A stretch of 64,000 nt of DNA from NCBI RefSeq assembly GCF_001507535.1, contig NZ_LQBN01000001.1, positions 496,001-560,000 on the forward strand, read 5' to 3'. Under the pieces are notes generated by a model. The model saw nothing but the letters and a program-made list of their open reading frames with translations. It searched no databases and was not told where the DNA came from. This DNA comes from Thiomicrospira sp. WB1. GTDB taxonomy: Bacteria; Pseudomonadota; Gammaproteobacteria; Thiomicrospirales; Thiomicrospiraceae. The position numbers and the translations under genes were made by a program. Below, one piece after another: positions 8,667 to 19,169 of this stretch (position 1 is the first letter of the stretch; each line of letters opens with the position of its first letter).

Positions 8667-11498
8667 ATGACTAAAGATTACAAACCCACCCTGAACCTGC
8701 CTAAAACCGACTTTCCCATGCGTGGCAACCTGCCGAACCGTGAACCCGAACGGGTTAAGCAATGGCAGAGTCAAAATCTCTATGAACGCATCCGCAAAGC
8801 CAAATCCGGTTGCCCCAAGTTTGTGTTGCATGACGGGCCGCCGTATGCCAATGGCGACATTCATATCGGGCATGCGGTCAACAAAGTGCTTAAGGACATG
8901 ATCGTCAAAGCCAAAGGCTTGAGCGGGTTTGATGCGCCCTATGTCCCGGGCTGGGATTGTCACGGTCTGCCGATTGAACTCAATGTGGAAAAGAAACACG
9001 GCAAGGTGGGTCAAAAAATTCAGGCACGGGAATTTCGCCAGGCCTGCCGCGATTACGCGCAGAAACAGGTCGACAAGCAAATGGCCGATTTTCAGCGTCT
9101 GGGCGTGACCGGAGACTGGGAAAACCCTTATCTGACTAAGGATTTCAAGTTTGAAGCCGACGAAATCCGGGCACTGGCCAAGATGATCGAAAACGGGCAT
9201 CTGGAAAAAGGCACCAAGCCGGTTTACTGGAGTGTTGGCGGCCATTCGGCGCTGGCTGAAGCCGAGGTGGAATACGAAATGAAGCGTTCGCATGCGATTG
9301 ATGTGCGCTTTGCGGTGCAGGACGAGGACGCCTTTTTCAAACGCTGTCACCACATTGAAGACCACAAAGGCGAAGGCCCTTTGTCGGTGGTGATCTGGAC
9401 CACCACGCCCTGGACCCTGCCTGCCAACCAGGCGGTGGCCATCCATCCGGAACTGGAATACGCCATGGTGCAGGTGGACGGTGAAAACGGCCCGGAGCGG
9501 TTGTTTGTGGCCGAAGCGCTGGTCAAAGACACGATGGATCGGTGGGGCTTTGACCAATACCGCGTGCTGGCTTATGGACGCGGCGATCAGTTTGAATTCA
9601 TTCGCCTTCGCCATCCGTTTTATGCGCGCACGGTGCCGTTGATTCTGGGGGATCATGTGACCACGGATGCCGGGACTGGCTGTGTGCACACGGCACCGGC
9701 ACACGGTCAGGAAGATTTCGAGGTGGGAAAACAGTATGACTTGCCGGTGGACTGTCCGGTGGACGGTCGTGGCAATTACGTGCCCGGGACTGAAATTTTC
9801 GAAGGCGAAAACGTGCTCAAGGTGGATGACCATGTGATCGAGGTGTTGCAGCAACATCAGGCACTGGTGCATCACGAAGCGATTGAGCACAGCTACCCAC
9901 ACTGCTGGCGCACCAAAACTCCGTTGATTTTCCGTGCGACCCCGCAATGGTTCATTTCCATGGACAAAGGCGGGTTGCGTGACAAGGCGATGCAGGCCAT
10001 CCCATCCGTGCAGTGGGTGCCCGACTGGGGGCAGGCGCGGATCGAAGGCATGCTGGAATCCCGACCGGACTGGTGTATTTCCCGTCAGCGTTTTTGGGGC
10101 GTGCCCATTCCGATTTTTGTGCACACTGCCACCGGCGAGATGCACCCGGACACCCTTGAGTTGATGGAGCAGATTGCCCAGCGGGTAGAAAAGCATTCCA
10201 TCGATGCCTGGTATGAGCTGGACCTCAAAGAAGTGCTGGGGGAGGAAGCGGATCAGTACGAGCCGGTGACCGACATTCTCGATGTCTGGTTTGATTCCGG
10301 CGTCACCCATCAGGCAGTGCTGAAAGAGCGCGAAGCGCTGACTTTTCCGGCGGACTTGTATCTGGAAGGCTCGGATCAGCACCGTGGCTGGTTCCAGTCG
10401 TCGCTACTGACGGCGCTGGCCACCGACGGCCAGGCGCCCTATAAGCAGGTGCTGACCCATGGCTTCACCGTGGATAAGGACGGCAAGAAAATGTCCAAGT
10501 CCAAAGGCAATGTGGTGGCCCCGCAGGACATCGCCAAAAAATACGGTGCGGACATTCTGCGTCTGTGGATTGCCGGTTCGGATTACCGTTATGAAATGAC
10601 CGTGTCCGACGAAATCATTGCCCGCACCGCCGATGCCTATCGACGCATTCGCAACACGGCGCGCTTTTTACTGGCGAATTTGAATGGCTTTGATCCGGCC
10701 AAGGACGTGTTGGCTTATGACAATATGCTGCCGTTGGATCAATGGGCGGTCGGCATGGCCGATCAGGTGCAGAACACGGTGATTGAGGCCTATGACCAAT
10801 ATCAGTTTCACAGCATCTATCAGGCCGTCACCCATTTCTGTTCGATTGAGCTGGGCGCGTTTTATCTGGACGTGATCAAAGACCGTCAGTACACCACCCA
10901 GGCGGACAGCCAGGCGCGCCGTTCCGCACAGACCGCTTTGTATCACATCATTGAAGCGCTCACCCGTTGGATTGCGCCAATTCTGAGCTTCACCGCTGAG
11001 GAAATCTGGCAGTCGATCCCGGGCGAACGCAGTGCGTCTGTGTTTACCGAAAACTGGTACGACGGCTTGCAGCCGTTGGATGAATCCGCACCCATGAACA
11101 GCGATTACTGGGCACGCCTGATTCAGGTGCGCTCGGCCGTGGCCAAACAACTCGAAACCCTGCGCAACGACGGTCAGATCAAAAACTCACTGACGGCTGA
11201 AGTGACGCTTTATGCCGACGGCGATCTGTACCGCGATCTGACGGCGCTGGGCGATGAGTTGCGTTTTGTGCTGATCACCTCTGAAGCGTGTGTGCAGCCG
11301 CTGTCAGACAAAACGGACCCTGCTCAGGCCACGGACGTTGAGGGGCTTTGGGTGGCGCCGGTGGCGACTCAGCACCCTAAGTGCGCGCGCTGTTGGCATC
11401 ACCGCGCCGATGTGGGCACCCATAACGAAGACCCGGATCTGTGTCAGCGCTGTGTGGACAATGTGCATGGGCAGGGTGAGGAACGTCGTTTTGCGTAG
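8667..11498 (+). CDS. ileS: Isoleucyl-tRNA synthetase
   Basis: A class I aminoacyl-tRNA synthetase of 943 residues. It has HIGH in [12 protein letters not shown], the editing domain with [12 protein letters not shown], the KMSKS loop in [11 protein letters not shown], an anticodon-binding region, and a C-terminal zinc finger with paired cysteines (CARCW and CQRC). This domain order is the bacterial short form. The signal peptidase gene lspA, which commonly follows ileS in this group, is absent here; lptE follows instead. Confidence 0.97.
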   Translation: MTKDYKPTLNLPKTDFPMRGNLPNREPERVKQWQSQNLYERIRKAKSGCPKFVLHDGPPYANGDIHIGHAVNKVLKDMIVKAKGLSGFDAPYVPGWDCHGLPIELNVEKKHGKVGQKIQAREFRQACRDYAQKQVDKQMADFQRLGVTGDWENPYLTKDFKFEADEIRALAKMIENGHLEKGTKPVYWSVGGHSALAEAEVEYEMKRSHAIDVRFAVQDEDAFFKRCHHIEDHKGEGPLSVVIWTTTPWTLPANQAVAIHPELEYAMVQVDGENGPERLFVAEALVKDTMDRWGFDQYRVLAYGRGDQFEFIRLRHPFYARTVPLILGDHVTTDAGTGCVHTAPAHGQEDFEVGKQYDLPVDCPVDGRGNYVPGTEIFEGENVLKVDDHVIEVLQQHQALVHHEAIEHSYPHCWRTKTPLIFRATPQWFISMDKGGLRDKAMQAIPSVQWVPDWGQARIEGMLESRPDWCISRQRFWGVPIPIFVHTATGEMHPDTLELMEQIAQRVEKHSIDAWYELDLKEVLGEEADQYEPVTDILDVWFDSGVTHQAVLKEREALTFPADLYLEGSDQHRGWFQSSLLTALATDGQAPYKQVLTHGFTVDKDGKKMSKSKGNVVAPQDIAKKYGADILRLWIAGSDYRYEMTVSDEIIARTADAYRRIRNTARFLLANLNGFDPAKDVLAYDNMLPLDQWAVGMADQVQNTVIEAYDQYQFHSIYQAVTHFCSIELGAFYLDVIKDRQYTTQADSQARRSAQTALYHIIEALTRWIAPILSFTAEEIWQSIPGERSASVFTENWYDGLQPLDESAPMNSDYWARLIQVRSAVAKQLETLRNDGQIKNSLTAEVTLYADGDLYRDLTALGDELRFVLITSEACVQPLSDKTDPAQATDVEGLWVAPVATQHPKCARCWHHRADVGTHNEDPDLCQRCVDNVHGQGEERRFA

Positions 11499-11523
11499 CC
11501 ATGCCATGTGCACGGGCGCATTG

Positions 11524-12126
11524 ATGGTCCGGTCCAAAAATGACCAGGCCTGGTGGGTTTTGAGTCGTTTTGCACCCCTTTTATTGGCGGTGTTGCTGCT
11601 GACGGGCTGTGGGTTTCAGCTCAAAGGCGTCGGCAGCGCGACCGTGACGTTTCAGAGTGCTTATGTGCAGGCCGATGGCGCGCGCGCTGACGTCACACGA
11701 GCCTTGAACAACATGCTTGAGGCATCCAGTGTCCAGCGGGTCAATCGTCTGGCCGATGCCGAGGTGGCCATCCGACTGGGCCCGACGCAGTACAAAACCA
11801 CACGCACCAGTATTTCCGGCAGCGGGGACACCGGTTCCGAATTGATTACCATGACCCAACCGTTTTCGGCCGATCAGGTGATGACGGCGCAGGCGCTGGT
11901 GCAGGGCGAGGCCATCAGTTACCGCGACCGTCGGATTGAAACCGGCGGGCTGGCGGCCGCTGCGCAGGAGCTGGAGAGCTTGCGCACACAAATGGCCAAC
12001 GAATTGGCCATGCAGATTCTGGATCGGGTTCAACGTGCCTATGAAGCACAACGGCCCAAGCCATTACCTTCTGAGACCCTCGCGCCAATCGGTGATGCAG
12101 CGAAGAAGGGCGGAACCACGCCATGA
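11524..12126 (+). CDS. lptE: LPS-assembly lipoprotein LptE
   Basis: An outer-membrane lipoprotein that plugs and supports the LptD barrel for LPS insertion. The lipobox LLTGC is followed by GFQLKG, the hallmark of LptE. The mature part contains ARADVTRALNNML and a C-terminal helix ELESLRTQMANELAMQILDRVQ. The start is uncertain: ATG 11524 or 11506 would put a polar segment with QAWW, encoded by the palindrome at 11543, ahead of the signal helix, whereas a TTG just after the palindrome would give a compact signal peptide. The gene overlaps holA by four bases, as in other gammaproteobacteria. Confidence 0.88.
   Translation: MVRSKNDQAWWVLSRFAPLLLAVLLLTGCGFQLKGVGSATVTFQSAYVQADGARADVTRALNNMLEASSVQRVNRLADAEVAIRLGPTQYKTTRTSISGSGDTGSELITMTQPFSADQVMTAQALVQGEAISYRDRRIETGGLAAAAQELESLRTQMANELAMQILDRVQRAYEAQRPKPLPSETLAPIGDAAKKGGTTP
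11543..11554. repeat. ACCAGGCCTGGT palindrome, copy 4
   Basis: Exact copy at the 5' edge of lptE, just before the signal-peptide codons. If translated it reads DQAW. Confidence 0.95.
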
Positions 12127-13160
12127 TGACTGCACCGGCCCTGTTGAAACAGTTTAGCCAAGGCACGTTTCAGCCAGTGCCGCTGCTACTGATTTTTGGG
12201 GAAGAGCCTTTGTATCTGCGGCGGGTACAGGATGCCTGGCGGGCGACGATGCGCTCACTCGGCTATCTGCAACGCGAACGCTATGAAATGGATGCCAACG
12301 CCGCCTGCTGGCAGGATCTGCAGATGGAAACCCAGGCTGGCAGTCTGTTTTCTGAGCAGCGTCTGATTGAACTGGACTTGCCCAAAGGGTCACCCGGAAA
12401 GGATGGCGGCGCCTTTCTGCAAAAATGGTTTGAGCAGGCACCGGTGGATCCGCAGACCGGTCACCCGGAAATCTGCTTGCTGCTGCGCTGTGAAAAGCTG
12501 GACTGGCGTCAGCAGAAAGCCAAATGGTTTCAGACGATTGAGCGCCATGGCGTGGCCGCCCAATCCAAACCGATTGAAGGTCAGGCTCTGACGCGCTGGT
12601 GTGCCGACCGGGCCCGAGAGTCGGGGCTGGAAATGGAGCCGGAGGCGGCGGCCATGCTGGCCGAACGTGTGGAAGGCAACCTGCTTGCCGCCGATCAAGA
12701 GGTGGAAAAACTGGCCCTGTTTTTTGAACCGGGGCATCGTTTGAGCGTGGCCGACATTGAAACCAAAGTGGCCGATCAGGCGCATTATCAGTTGTTTGCG
12801 CTCAGCACCGCCGCCCTCAAAGGGCAAAGCGATTACGCGCTTCAGATTCTGCACCGTCTGCGCCAGGAAGGACTGGAAGCGCCGATCGTCCTGTGGTTGC
12901 TGGCCAAAGAGCTGCGCTCGCTGGCCGCATTGTCCCAGCTTCAGGCCAGCATGTCGTTGGGGCAGGCATTCAAACAAATGAAAATCTGGTCGTCGCGTCA
13001 GGCGGAATTCAAAGCGGCTCTGAGCCGTCATTCTCACCAGGCCTGGTCGGCGATGACGCAGCAGGCGCTGGCGATTGATTTGAGCATCAAAGGCCAAACA
13101 TCCAAGGACCCGTGGCTGGGCCTGTCACAATTGGTGGCCCAGTTGGCGGGACGAGAGTGA
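12123..13160 (+). CDS. holA: DNA polymerase III subunit delta
   Basis: The subunit of the clamp loader that opens the beta sliding clamp. The 345 residues show the usual beginning [23 protein letters not shown], the middle region [19 protein letters not shown], and [17 protein letters not shown]. Start ATG 12123 overlaps the lptE stop (ATGA), which suggests translational coupling. A palindrome copy lies in the C-terminal domain, where it encodes HQAWS. Confidence 0.95.
   Translation: MMTAPALLKQFSQGTFQPVPLLLIFGEEPLYLRRVQDAWRATMRSLGYLQRERYEMDANAACWQDLQMETQAGSLFSEQRLIELDLPKGSPGKDGGAFLQKWFEQAPVDPQTGHPEICLLLRCEKLDWRQQKAKWFQTIERHGVAAQSKPIEGQALTRWCADRARESGLEMEPEAAAMLAERVEGNLLAADQEVEKLALFFEPGHRLSVADIETKVADQAHYQLFALSTAALKGQSDYALQILHRLRQEGLEAPIVLWLLAKELRSLAALSQLQASMSLGQAFKQMKIWSSRQAEFKAALSRHSHQAWSAMTQQALAIDLSIKGQTSKDPWLGLSQLVAQLAGRE
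13036..13047. repeat. ACCAGGCCTGGT palindrome, copy 5
   Basis: Exact copy inside holA, read as HQAW. Confidence 0.95.
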
Positions 13161-13167
13161 GGACATT

Positions 13168-14439
13168 ATGACCCAAAACAACACATCCGTTGAGACATTG
13201 ATGCAACAGCTCGGGCAGGCCGCCCGTGAGGCATCCCGTACTTTGGTTGTGGCCGATACGGCCCAGAAAAATGCGGCGTTGGTCGCCATTGCCGAGCAGA
13301 TTGAACAGCAGCGCGCACGGCTGCAGTCGGAAAACGCCAAGGATCTGGAAGCCGGTCGGGCCAACGGCCTGGATGCGGCCATGCTGGATCGTCTGACTTT
13401 GAGCGATCAGGCGTTGGACGGCATGATCACCGGCCTGCGTCAGATTGCCGCCCTCAAGGACCCGATTGGGGAAATCAGTCAGATGGCGCCCCTGCCTTCC
13501 GGCATCGAGGTGGGCAAAATGCGCGTGCCCCTGGGGGTGGTGGGCATCATTTATGAATCACGTCCCAATGTCACCATTGATGCGGCGGCCCTGTGTCTGA
13601 AGTCGGGCAACGCAGCGATTCTGCGTGGCGGGTCGGAAGCCAGTCATTCCAATCAGGCTTTGGCGCAATGCATACAGGCCGGTCTCAAAGCCGCCGATTT
13701 GCCCGAGGCGGCTGTGCAGGTGGTGCCTACTACTGACCGCGCGGCCGTGGGGGCATTGATTACGATGCCTGAGTTTGTGGACGTCATCATTCCGCGAGGC
13801 GGTAAAGGTCTGATCGAGCGCATCAGTGCCGAGGCGCGAGTGCCGGTGATCAAACATCTGGATGGTATTTGTCATGTTTACATTGATGACGCCGCTGACG
13901 CGGACAAAGCCTACCGGGTCGCACTCAATGCCAAAACCCATCGTTATGGGGTCTGCAATGCCATGGAAACGTTGTTGGTAGCCGATTCGCGGGCGCTGGA
14001 AATTTTGCCAGGCCTGGTGAAGGCATTTGTCGACAAAGGCGTGGAGCTGCGCGGCTGTGAGCGCACACGCGAAATCATCGCTGACATGCCAGCCGCCACC
14101 GACGAAGATTGGGCCACGGAATATCTGGCCCCGATCCTGTCGATCAAAGTGGTGCCCGACGCGCAAGCAGCCATGGCGCACATTGCGCGCTACAGCTCCG
14201 GGCACACGGAGGCCATCATCACCGAAAACCTGACCACGGCGCGCCGCTTTCTGGCGCAGGTCGATTCCAGCTCGGTCATGGTTAATGCCTCCACCCGCTT
14301 TGCCGATGGCTTTGAGTATGGTCTGGGCGCGGAAATCGGCATCAGCACCGACAAATTCCACGCTCGCGGCCCGGTGGGACTCGAAGGCCTGAGCTCGCAG
14401 AAATACATTGTGTTTGGCGACGGCACCATTCGTGAATAA
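13168..14439 (+). CDS. proA: Gamma-glutamyl phosphate reductase
   Basis: NADPH-dependent reduction of gamma-glutamyl phosphate to glutamate semialdehyde in proline synthesis. The 423 residues contain [22 protein letters not shown], the glycine-rich [12 protein letters not shown], and the catalytic region [15 protein letters not shown] with Cys263. The start is seven bases after the holA stop, so it probably belongs to the lptE-holA unit. The C-terminal [10 protein letters not shown]-type motif is also present. A one-mismatch palindrome copy encodes LPGLV in the middle of the protein. Confidence 0.97.
   Translation: MTQNNTSVETLMQQLGQAAREASRTLVVADTAQKNAALVAIAEQIEQQRARLQSENAKDLEAGRANGLDAAMLDRLTLSDQALDGMITGLRQIAALKDPIGEISQMAPLPSGIEVGKMRVPLGVVGIIYESRPNVTIDAAALCLKSGNAAILRGGSEASHSNQALAQCIQAGLKAADLPEAAVQVVPTTDRAAVGALITMPEFVDVIIPRGGKGLIERISAEARVPVIKHLDGICHVYIDDAADADKAYRVALNAKTHRYGVCNAMETLLVADSRALEILPGLVKAFVDKGVELRGCERTREIIADMPAATDEDWATEYLAPILSIKVVPDAQAAMAHIARYSSGHTEAIITENLTTARRFLAQVDSSSVMVNASTRFADGFEYGLGAEIGISTDKFHARGPVGLEGLSSQKYIVFGDGTIRE
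14007..14018. repeat. Palindrome variant GCCAGGCCTGGT
   Basis: One mismatch (first base) to the 12-mer, inside proA, read as PGLV. Could be chance on its own. Confidence 0.55.
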
Positions 14440-14476
14440 CCCCGTCTTTGAACGGTTTGCGTGTCCTTCGCCAGGC

Positions 14477-14514
14477 GGGGGCATGCGCTGACCGCATCCC
14501 TCTCTCTTTTTTTT
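14477..14514 (+). terminator. Probable terminator after proA
   Basis: ATGCG (14483-14487) pairs with CGCAT (14493-14497), followed by a pyrimidine tract ending in eight T residues. Confidence 0.5.
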
Positions 14515-14515
14515 G

Positions 14516-14527
14516 ACCAGGTCTGGT
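14516..14527. repeat. Palindrome variant ACCAGGTCTGGT
   Basis: One central mismatch; intergenic, immediately after the proA terminator T-run, with TTTTG before and CACGA after. The preserved AT-type left flank suggests a decayed member of the family. Confidence 0.7.
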
Positions 14528-14710
14528 CACGATGGCTTCACATTCGCCCATTTTTCGAACCTGCGTTGTCTTTCAGGCAAAAGTGGTATCTTGGTGCCAA
14601 GACGAGTATGATTTGATTCATCTGCCTGGCGTTACGTCAAAATACGTTGGCGAATCAATCAGCATGAACGGGGCCACGCTTGAACGCGGTCGCCGACCTG
14701 AGGAGTGAGC

Positions 14711-15163
14711 ATGAAGCGTTTTTTGTTAATCAGCGTGTTGTGTGGGGTGTCTCTGCCGCTCTGGGCGATGGGAGAAGGGATGACCCGGGTGCAAAGTGCC
14801 TTTTCCGTCACGGAGACGCTCGACCGGCTGGAAGGCGTGCTGCAACGCAATGGCCTCACGGTGTTTGCCCGCATTGATCATCGCGCCGGGGCCGAGCGCG
14901 TCGATTTGTCGATCCCGGACACTCAGGTGCTGGTGTTTGGTAATCCCAGAGTCGGCACCCGGCTGATGCAGTGTGCGCCGAGCGTGGCGATTGATTTGCC
15001 GCTTAAAGCCTTGAGCTGGCAGGATCCGGCCGGTCAGGTCTGGCTGGCTTACAACACCTCGGCCTATCTCAAACAGCGCCACCGTATCAAGGGGTGCGAT
15101 TCAATCCTGTCAAACATGACCCAGGGGCTGCGGACATGGGCGACCAAGGCGGTGACGCCATGA
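14711..15163 (+). CDS. Periplasmic DUF302 protein
   Basis: A 150-residue protein with an N-terminal signal peptide (cleavage near LWA-MGEG) and a DUF302 (TT1751-like) domain, recognised by the pattern SVTETLDRLEGVLQRNGLTVFARIDHRAGA followed by LVFGNPRVGTRLMQCAPSVAIDLPLKAL. The function of the domain is unknown. AGGAG precedes ATG 14711. The two downstream genes are on the same strand at short spacing, so it may be the first gene of a signalling operon with the solute-binding lipoprotein and the GGDEF-EAL protein. Confidence 0.8.
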   Translation: MKRFLLISVLCGVSLPLWAMGEGMTRVQSAFSVTETLDRLEGVLQRNGLTVFARIDHRAGAERVDLSIPDTQVLVFGNPRVGTRLMQCAPSVAIDLPLKALSWQDPAGQVWLAYNTSAYLKQRHRIKGCDSILSNMTQGLRTWATKAVTP

Positions 15164-15224
15164 CCCGGTTTGCGAAGCCGTGTTGGGCCGGGTGCCCATG
15201 CGTTGATCGAGGGAGGAGGGCGTG

Positions 15225-16199
15225 ATGCGTCAGGTTCGAGGCTGGATCGCGGCGTGTATCACCGTGGCTTTGTCGGCCTGGTTGTTGACGGCTTGCAGCA
15301 AACCGCCTCAGGAGCTTCGCATCAGTTCTCTGCTGTGGCCCGGTTACGAACCCTTGGTTCTTGCCGAAAAATTGGGCTATTTGGATGAGGCCCCCATCCG
15401 TATCCTGGATTATCTTTCCAATACCGACGCCATCGCCGCGTTTAAAAACCACCGTTTGGAAGCCGGCGCCTTCACCCTGGACGAAACCTTGCAATTGCTG
15501 GCCGATGGCGTTGACCTGCAGGTGGTGTTGATTCTGGATACCTCGCACGGGGGGGATGTGATCCTCGCCAACCCGGACATCGCCAATGTGAAGGCGCTCA
15601 AAGGCAAGTCCGTGGCCGTCGAGCGTTCGGCGGTGGGGGCGTATCTGTTGCAGCGTGCGCTGGACTTGAACGGTTTAACGCTGGACGACATCACCGTACA
15701 GACCACTCATGCGATGGAGCAGAAACAGGCGTTTGAGGCAGGTCGGATTGACGCGGCCGTCACGTTCGATCCCTATCGCACACAGCTGCTTGAAGCCGGC
15801 AAGCATCCGGTCTTTGATTCCACTCAGATTCCCGATGAAATTCTGGATGTGCTCGTGGTGCGGCGGGATGTGATGGCGCAGTCGCCGGAACTGGTGCAAA
15901 CCCTGGTGACGGCCTGGTTTAAAGCCCTGGATTATCAATCGCGCCACCCCAGGAAAGCGGCCGGTTTTGCCTTGCCACGCTATAAAGTGTCCCTGGAAAC
16001 CTATATGGATTCGCTGTCGGGGTTGCGTTTCACCTCCCTGGCTCGTAACCAAGCGCTGCTGGGGCCAGACAGTCCGTTGCATGCGTTGGAACCTCGGTTA
16101 AAAGAGGCGCTCGGCAAGCTTGACCTGATTGATGAGGCCGCCCAGACAAAACCGCTGCTAAAGGGGCATTTGAACGATGCTTTTTTACCGACTCCTTAA
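15225..16199 (+). CDS. Orphan NMT1/SsuA-like solute-binding lipoprotein
   Basis: A 324-residue periplasmic binding protein of the NMT1/TauA/SsuA group. It has a lipobox LLTAC, then the typical opening RISSLLWPGYEPLVLAEKLGYL and the hinge-containing stretch LKGKSVAVERSAVGAYLLQRAL. No permease or ATPase gene is adjacent. Instead the 3' end overlaps the next gene, a membrane GGDEF-EAL protein, by 23 bases. The likely role, by inference, is as a ligand-loaded periplasmic co-sensor for that enzyme rather than as part of a transporter. A GAGGAG site precedes ATG 15225; GTG 15222 is an alternative start. Confidence 0.82.
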   Translation: MRQVRGWIAACITVALSAWLLTACSKPPQELRISSLLWPGYEPLVLAEKLGYLDEAPIRILDYLSNTDAIAAFKNHRLEAGAFTLDETLQLLADGVDLQVVLILDTSHGGDVILANPDIANVKALKGKSVAVERSAVGAYLLQRALDLNGLTLDDITVQTTHAMEQKQAFEAGRIDAAVTFDPYRTQLLEAGKHPVFDSTQIPDEILDVLVVRRDVMAQSPELVQTLVTAWFKALDYQSRHPRKAAGFALPRYKVSLETYMDSLSGLRFTSLARNQALLGPDSPLHALEPRLKEALGKLDLIDEAAQTKPLLKGHLNDAFLPTP

Positions 16200-18252
16200 T
16201 CTGGCCAAAATGCCGGTGGCCCTGGCGTTTTTGGTGGTCATGGTGATCACCGCGCTTTTGGCGGGGGCGCTGGGCTATGGGGTGAGCTATCTGGGGCAAA
16301 AAGCCTTGCTGGTGGACACGCGTGTGGAAACCGCGCAGCAGCGCCTGGTCGAATTGCAGGGGACCGTCAACGATTTTAACCGGCGTGGCAATGTCCATGC
16401 GGTCACGCGCGAAGTGTCACGATTGACTTCCAATCGGCACCTTAAACGGGTGGCGATTGTGGGCGCAGACGGGGAAATTTATCACGCATCCAGGGCGGAA
16501 ATGCGCTCGATGCCCGTGTCGCGGTTTCCTCAGATCGAATCGGTTTTGCGTCAGTTTGACATCGCTGCAGACACGCGAGTACAGGTTCATGTGTCCGAGG
16601 ATGGGCAGTCGCTGATAGGGGTACTGCCTCTTGAACCTCTGTCTCAGGCGACCAGGGCCCGTCTTTTTCAAAACGCTTATCTGTATGCCGAATTTGATCT
16701 GAATGGGGATTTACAGCAGCTGCGCTATCATCATCAGAGCAGTCTGGTCTACATCGGTCTGGCGGTGTTGTTGCTGCTGAGTTTGAGTTTTACCCTTCTT
16801 TACTGGGGGATCAAACACTCGATTGAAAAAATCCTGACGGGCACGCGACGACTGGCCCAAGGCGAATACGACTACCGCATCCGTTTGAATGAACCCAATG
16901 AGTTCGGGCAGATTGCCGAGGCCATTGATCGGATGGCCGAGTCGCTGGCGGTTAATCATCGGGAATTGACCTATCTGGCGGAGCGTGATCTATTGACGGG
17001 GCTGACCAATCGCTACAAGCTGTACCAGCTGTTGGAAAAGCGCATTGAAGAAGCCCCGGAACGCCCGTTTGCGTTGCTTTTCATTGATCTGGATCGTTTT
17101 AAAATCATTAACGATACACTGGGGCACCAGAACGGCGATGCCTACCTCAAAGTGATTGCCGAGCGTTTGCAGGCCGGCTTGTCCTCACGTGACATTGTGG
17201 CTCGGTTTGGGGGCGATGAATTTCTGGTGATGCTGGATTCCGCGGATCGGGACGAAATTCATGCGACCACCAACCGATTGATCAAAGCCTTGTCTGAAAG
17301 TGTGGTGATCCGAGATCAGAAACTGTTTACCTCGTCCAGCGTCGGGATCGCACTCTATCCAAGTGATGGCGACAGCATCCATGAACTGATCAAAGCCGCC
17401 GACATTGCCATGTATCAGGTGAAGTCGGATGATTCCCTGCGTTGGAGTTATTATCACGAATCGTTTGATAACAACAGCATCAATTACCTGGCGTTTCGCA
17501 CCTACATCAAACAGGCGATCGAAGCCGGGCTGGTGGTCCCGGTTTTTCAGCCTCAGGTTGACGCCCGCACGCATGAAGTGGTCGGTTACGAAGCGCTGGC
17601 ACGCATGCAGGATGAGCGGGGGCAATGGATCAGCCCGGTCCAGTTTTTGCCCGTAATTGAAGAAAACGGCTGGATGGTGGAATTTTCCAACGTCATGTAT
17701 ACCAATGCCATGATGACGTTTGAGCAGTGGTTGTATCAGGCTCCGCTCACGGGGCGTCCGACCTTATCGCTTAATTTGGCCACCATGCAATTGAACCATA
17801 ATGAGTTTTTGGAGGATCTGGATCGATTGCTCAATGCATTTCCTCAGACCGCCAAGCTGCTGGAGCTTGAAATCACCGAAGGCATTTTCATCGGTAACAT
17901 CGCGACCAAACTGCCGGTGTTGCATGCGATTAAGCGTCGTGGCATTGACATTGCCATCGACGATTTCGGTACTGGCTATTCGTCCTTGGCCTACCTGAAA
18001 AAACTGCCGCTGGACCGGCTCAAAATCGACAAATCGTTTGTTCAGGACATTGGTGTGGACCTCAATGACAATGCCATCATTGAGACCATCATCGCCATGG
18101 CCTCCAAATTAGGATTGTCTGTGGTGTCAGAAGGGGTGGAAACCGAAGCGCAGTTGGCGTTTTTGCAGGCGAAAGACTGTCATATTATCCAAGGCTACCT
18201 GACCGGGCGCCCCGGGTCTTTGCCAGATTGGCCGGCCGAAAACCCCTCTTAG
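16177..18252 (+). CDS. Membrane GGDEF-EAL c-di-GMP enzyme
   Basis: A 691-residue bifunctional candidate. A transmembrane helix (about 12-37) is followed by a periplasmic domain (38-187), a second helix (188-212), a HAMP linker, a GGDEF domain with intact G345-G346-D347-E348-F349 and an EAL domain with intact E472-A473-L474. The EAL domain also has LELEITEG, DDFGTGYSSLAYLKKLPLDRLKIDKSF and VSEGVETE, so both cyclase and phosphodiesterase activities are possible. Translation probably depends on the upstream lipoprotein, whose end it overlaps. The net direction of c-di-GMP change cannot be told from the sequence. Confidence 0.93.
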   Translation: MLFYRLLNLAKMPVALAFLVVMVITALLAGALGYGVSYLGQKALLVDTRVETAQQRLVELQGTVNDFNRRGNVHAVTREVSRLTSNRHLKRVAIVGADGEIYHASRAEMRSMPVSRFPQIESVLRQFDIAADTRVQVHVSEDGQSLIGVLPLEPLSQATRARLFQNAYLYAEFDLNGDLQQLRYHHQSSLVYIGLAVLLLLSLSFTLLYWGIKHSIEKILTGTRRLAQGEYDYRIRLNEPNEFGQIAEAIDRMAESLAVNHRELTYLAERDLLTGLTNRYKLYQLLEKRIEEAPERPFALLFIDLDRFKIINDTLGHQNGDAYLKVIAERLQAGLSSRDIVARFGGDEFLVMLDSADRDEIHATTNRLIKALSESVVIRDQKLFTSSSVGIALYPSDGDSIHELIKAADIAMYQVKSDDSLRWSYYHESFDNNSINYLAFRTYIKQAIEAGLVVPVFQPQVDARTHEVVGYEALARMQDERGQWISPVQFLPVIEENGWMVEFSNVMYTNAMMTFEQWLYQAPLTGRPTLSLNLATMQLNHNEFLEDLDRLLNAFPQTAKLLELEITEGIFIGNIATKLPVLHAIKRRGIDIAIDDFGTGYSSLAYLKKLPLDRLKIDKSFVQDIGVDLNDNAIIETIIAMASKLGLSVVSEGVETEAQLAFLQAKDCHIIQGYLTGRPGSLPDWPAENPS

Positions 18253-18261
18253 CGTTTCATG

Positions 18262-19032
18262 TCAGGGTTGGTCGGTTTTTTCGGCGAGACGCTTAACCTG
18301 ATCTTTCAGCGCTTGCTGGCGTTGGCGTTTGCCAAAATCAACGTTGTTGCAGCTGTAACACTCTTCCCTGAAAATCCCGAGCTTGGCCAGAAGCCAGTGG
18401 AATTTGCAGCCCCAGCACAGACCAAATGCGGCTTCCGACAGCATAAACAACAGACACACATACACCAGGAGCGGAATCCAGTCGGGCATGAAGTTTTCGT
18501 CCGTGGGCAAAAGTGTGCTTGCGGTCACGCCGTTGACAAAGCGGGCAAAACTGTCCGGGTTGAAGAACAGCAGGCAGCTGATGATCATGACAGTGCCGAT
18601 GGCCCAGGCAAAACGCTTGGGTTTGAGCGGTTCCCATTTGGGTTCGTCATGGCGGGTCAAAAACGCCGTCAGATGAATCGTGGGCGACAGGTAGGAAGTG
18701 CGAACCCACATGCCGGCCAGCATCTCAAACAAGCCGTAGAACAACACCAGCGATGGGATGGTAAAGTCGTAAACCGTGCGGTACGCCAGTACCTCGTAGA
18801 GAACATTGAAGTTTTCGGTCATCTCGAACGTTTCTTGCGGAATCTGGCCCGACCAGACCTGCCAGCTAGGACTCAGGACGGTGGTGTAGAGCACATACAC
18901 CATATAGACGGGGATCATCAGCAGCAGAGTGGCGCGCATTTGCACCGCCCGGCCATTGATGAAAACCATGTCTTCTTTGGGGTCGCGAAACCAGAGCGTT
19001 TGTAGGTGATGTTTGAGATAATAACGCCACAT
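18262..19032 (-). CDS. Multi-pass membrane protein with C-terminal CxxC motifs (possibly DUF4395-like)
   Basis: A 256-residue inner-membrane protein with about four to five hydrophobic segments. Near the C-terminus FGLCWGC is followed by EECYSC, two CxxC pairs that could bind metal or act in thiol chemistry. The GLCWGC phrase recalls DUF4395 proteins, but I cannot confirm membership. The start at 19032 is supported by a strong GGGGGAGG site; a longer frame begins at 19074. It is convergent with the GGDEF-EAL gene, ten bases away. No function is assigned. Confidence 0.7.
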   Translation of the reverse strand: MWRYYLKHHLQTLWFRDPKEDMVFINGRAVQMRATLLLMIPVYMVYVLYTTVLSPSWQVWSGQIPQETFEMTENFNVLYEVLAYRTVYDFTIPSLVLFYGLFEMLAGMWVRTSYLSPTIHLTAFLTRHDEPKWEPLKPKRFAWAIGTVMIISCLLFFNPDSFARFVNGVTASTLLPTDENFMPDWIPLLVYVCLLFMLSEAAFGLCWGCKFHWLLAKLGIFREECYSCNNVDFGKRQRQQALKDQVKRLAEKTDQP

Positions 19033-19169
19033 GTTTTTTCCTCCCCCAACACGGTTGTGACTGCTTTGTAACATTTATTGTACCCCGAGGCGCAACAAAG
19101 AAAAGGGATTGTTCGCGCAAACGCGTCGGTTCCATGATTGCTGCAACATTGTGGGGCTTATTGCGAAGC

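Noticed and set aside
8571-10382. A 603-residue open frame on the minus strand opposite ileS
   Set aside because: It lies wholly inside ileS, has the His/Arg/Gly-rich composition typical of an antisense shadow and no recognisable domain.
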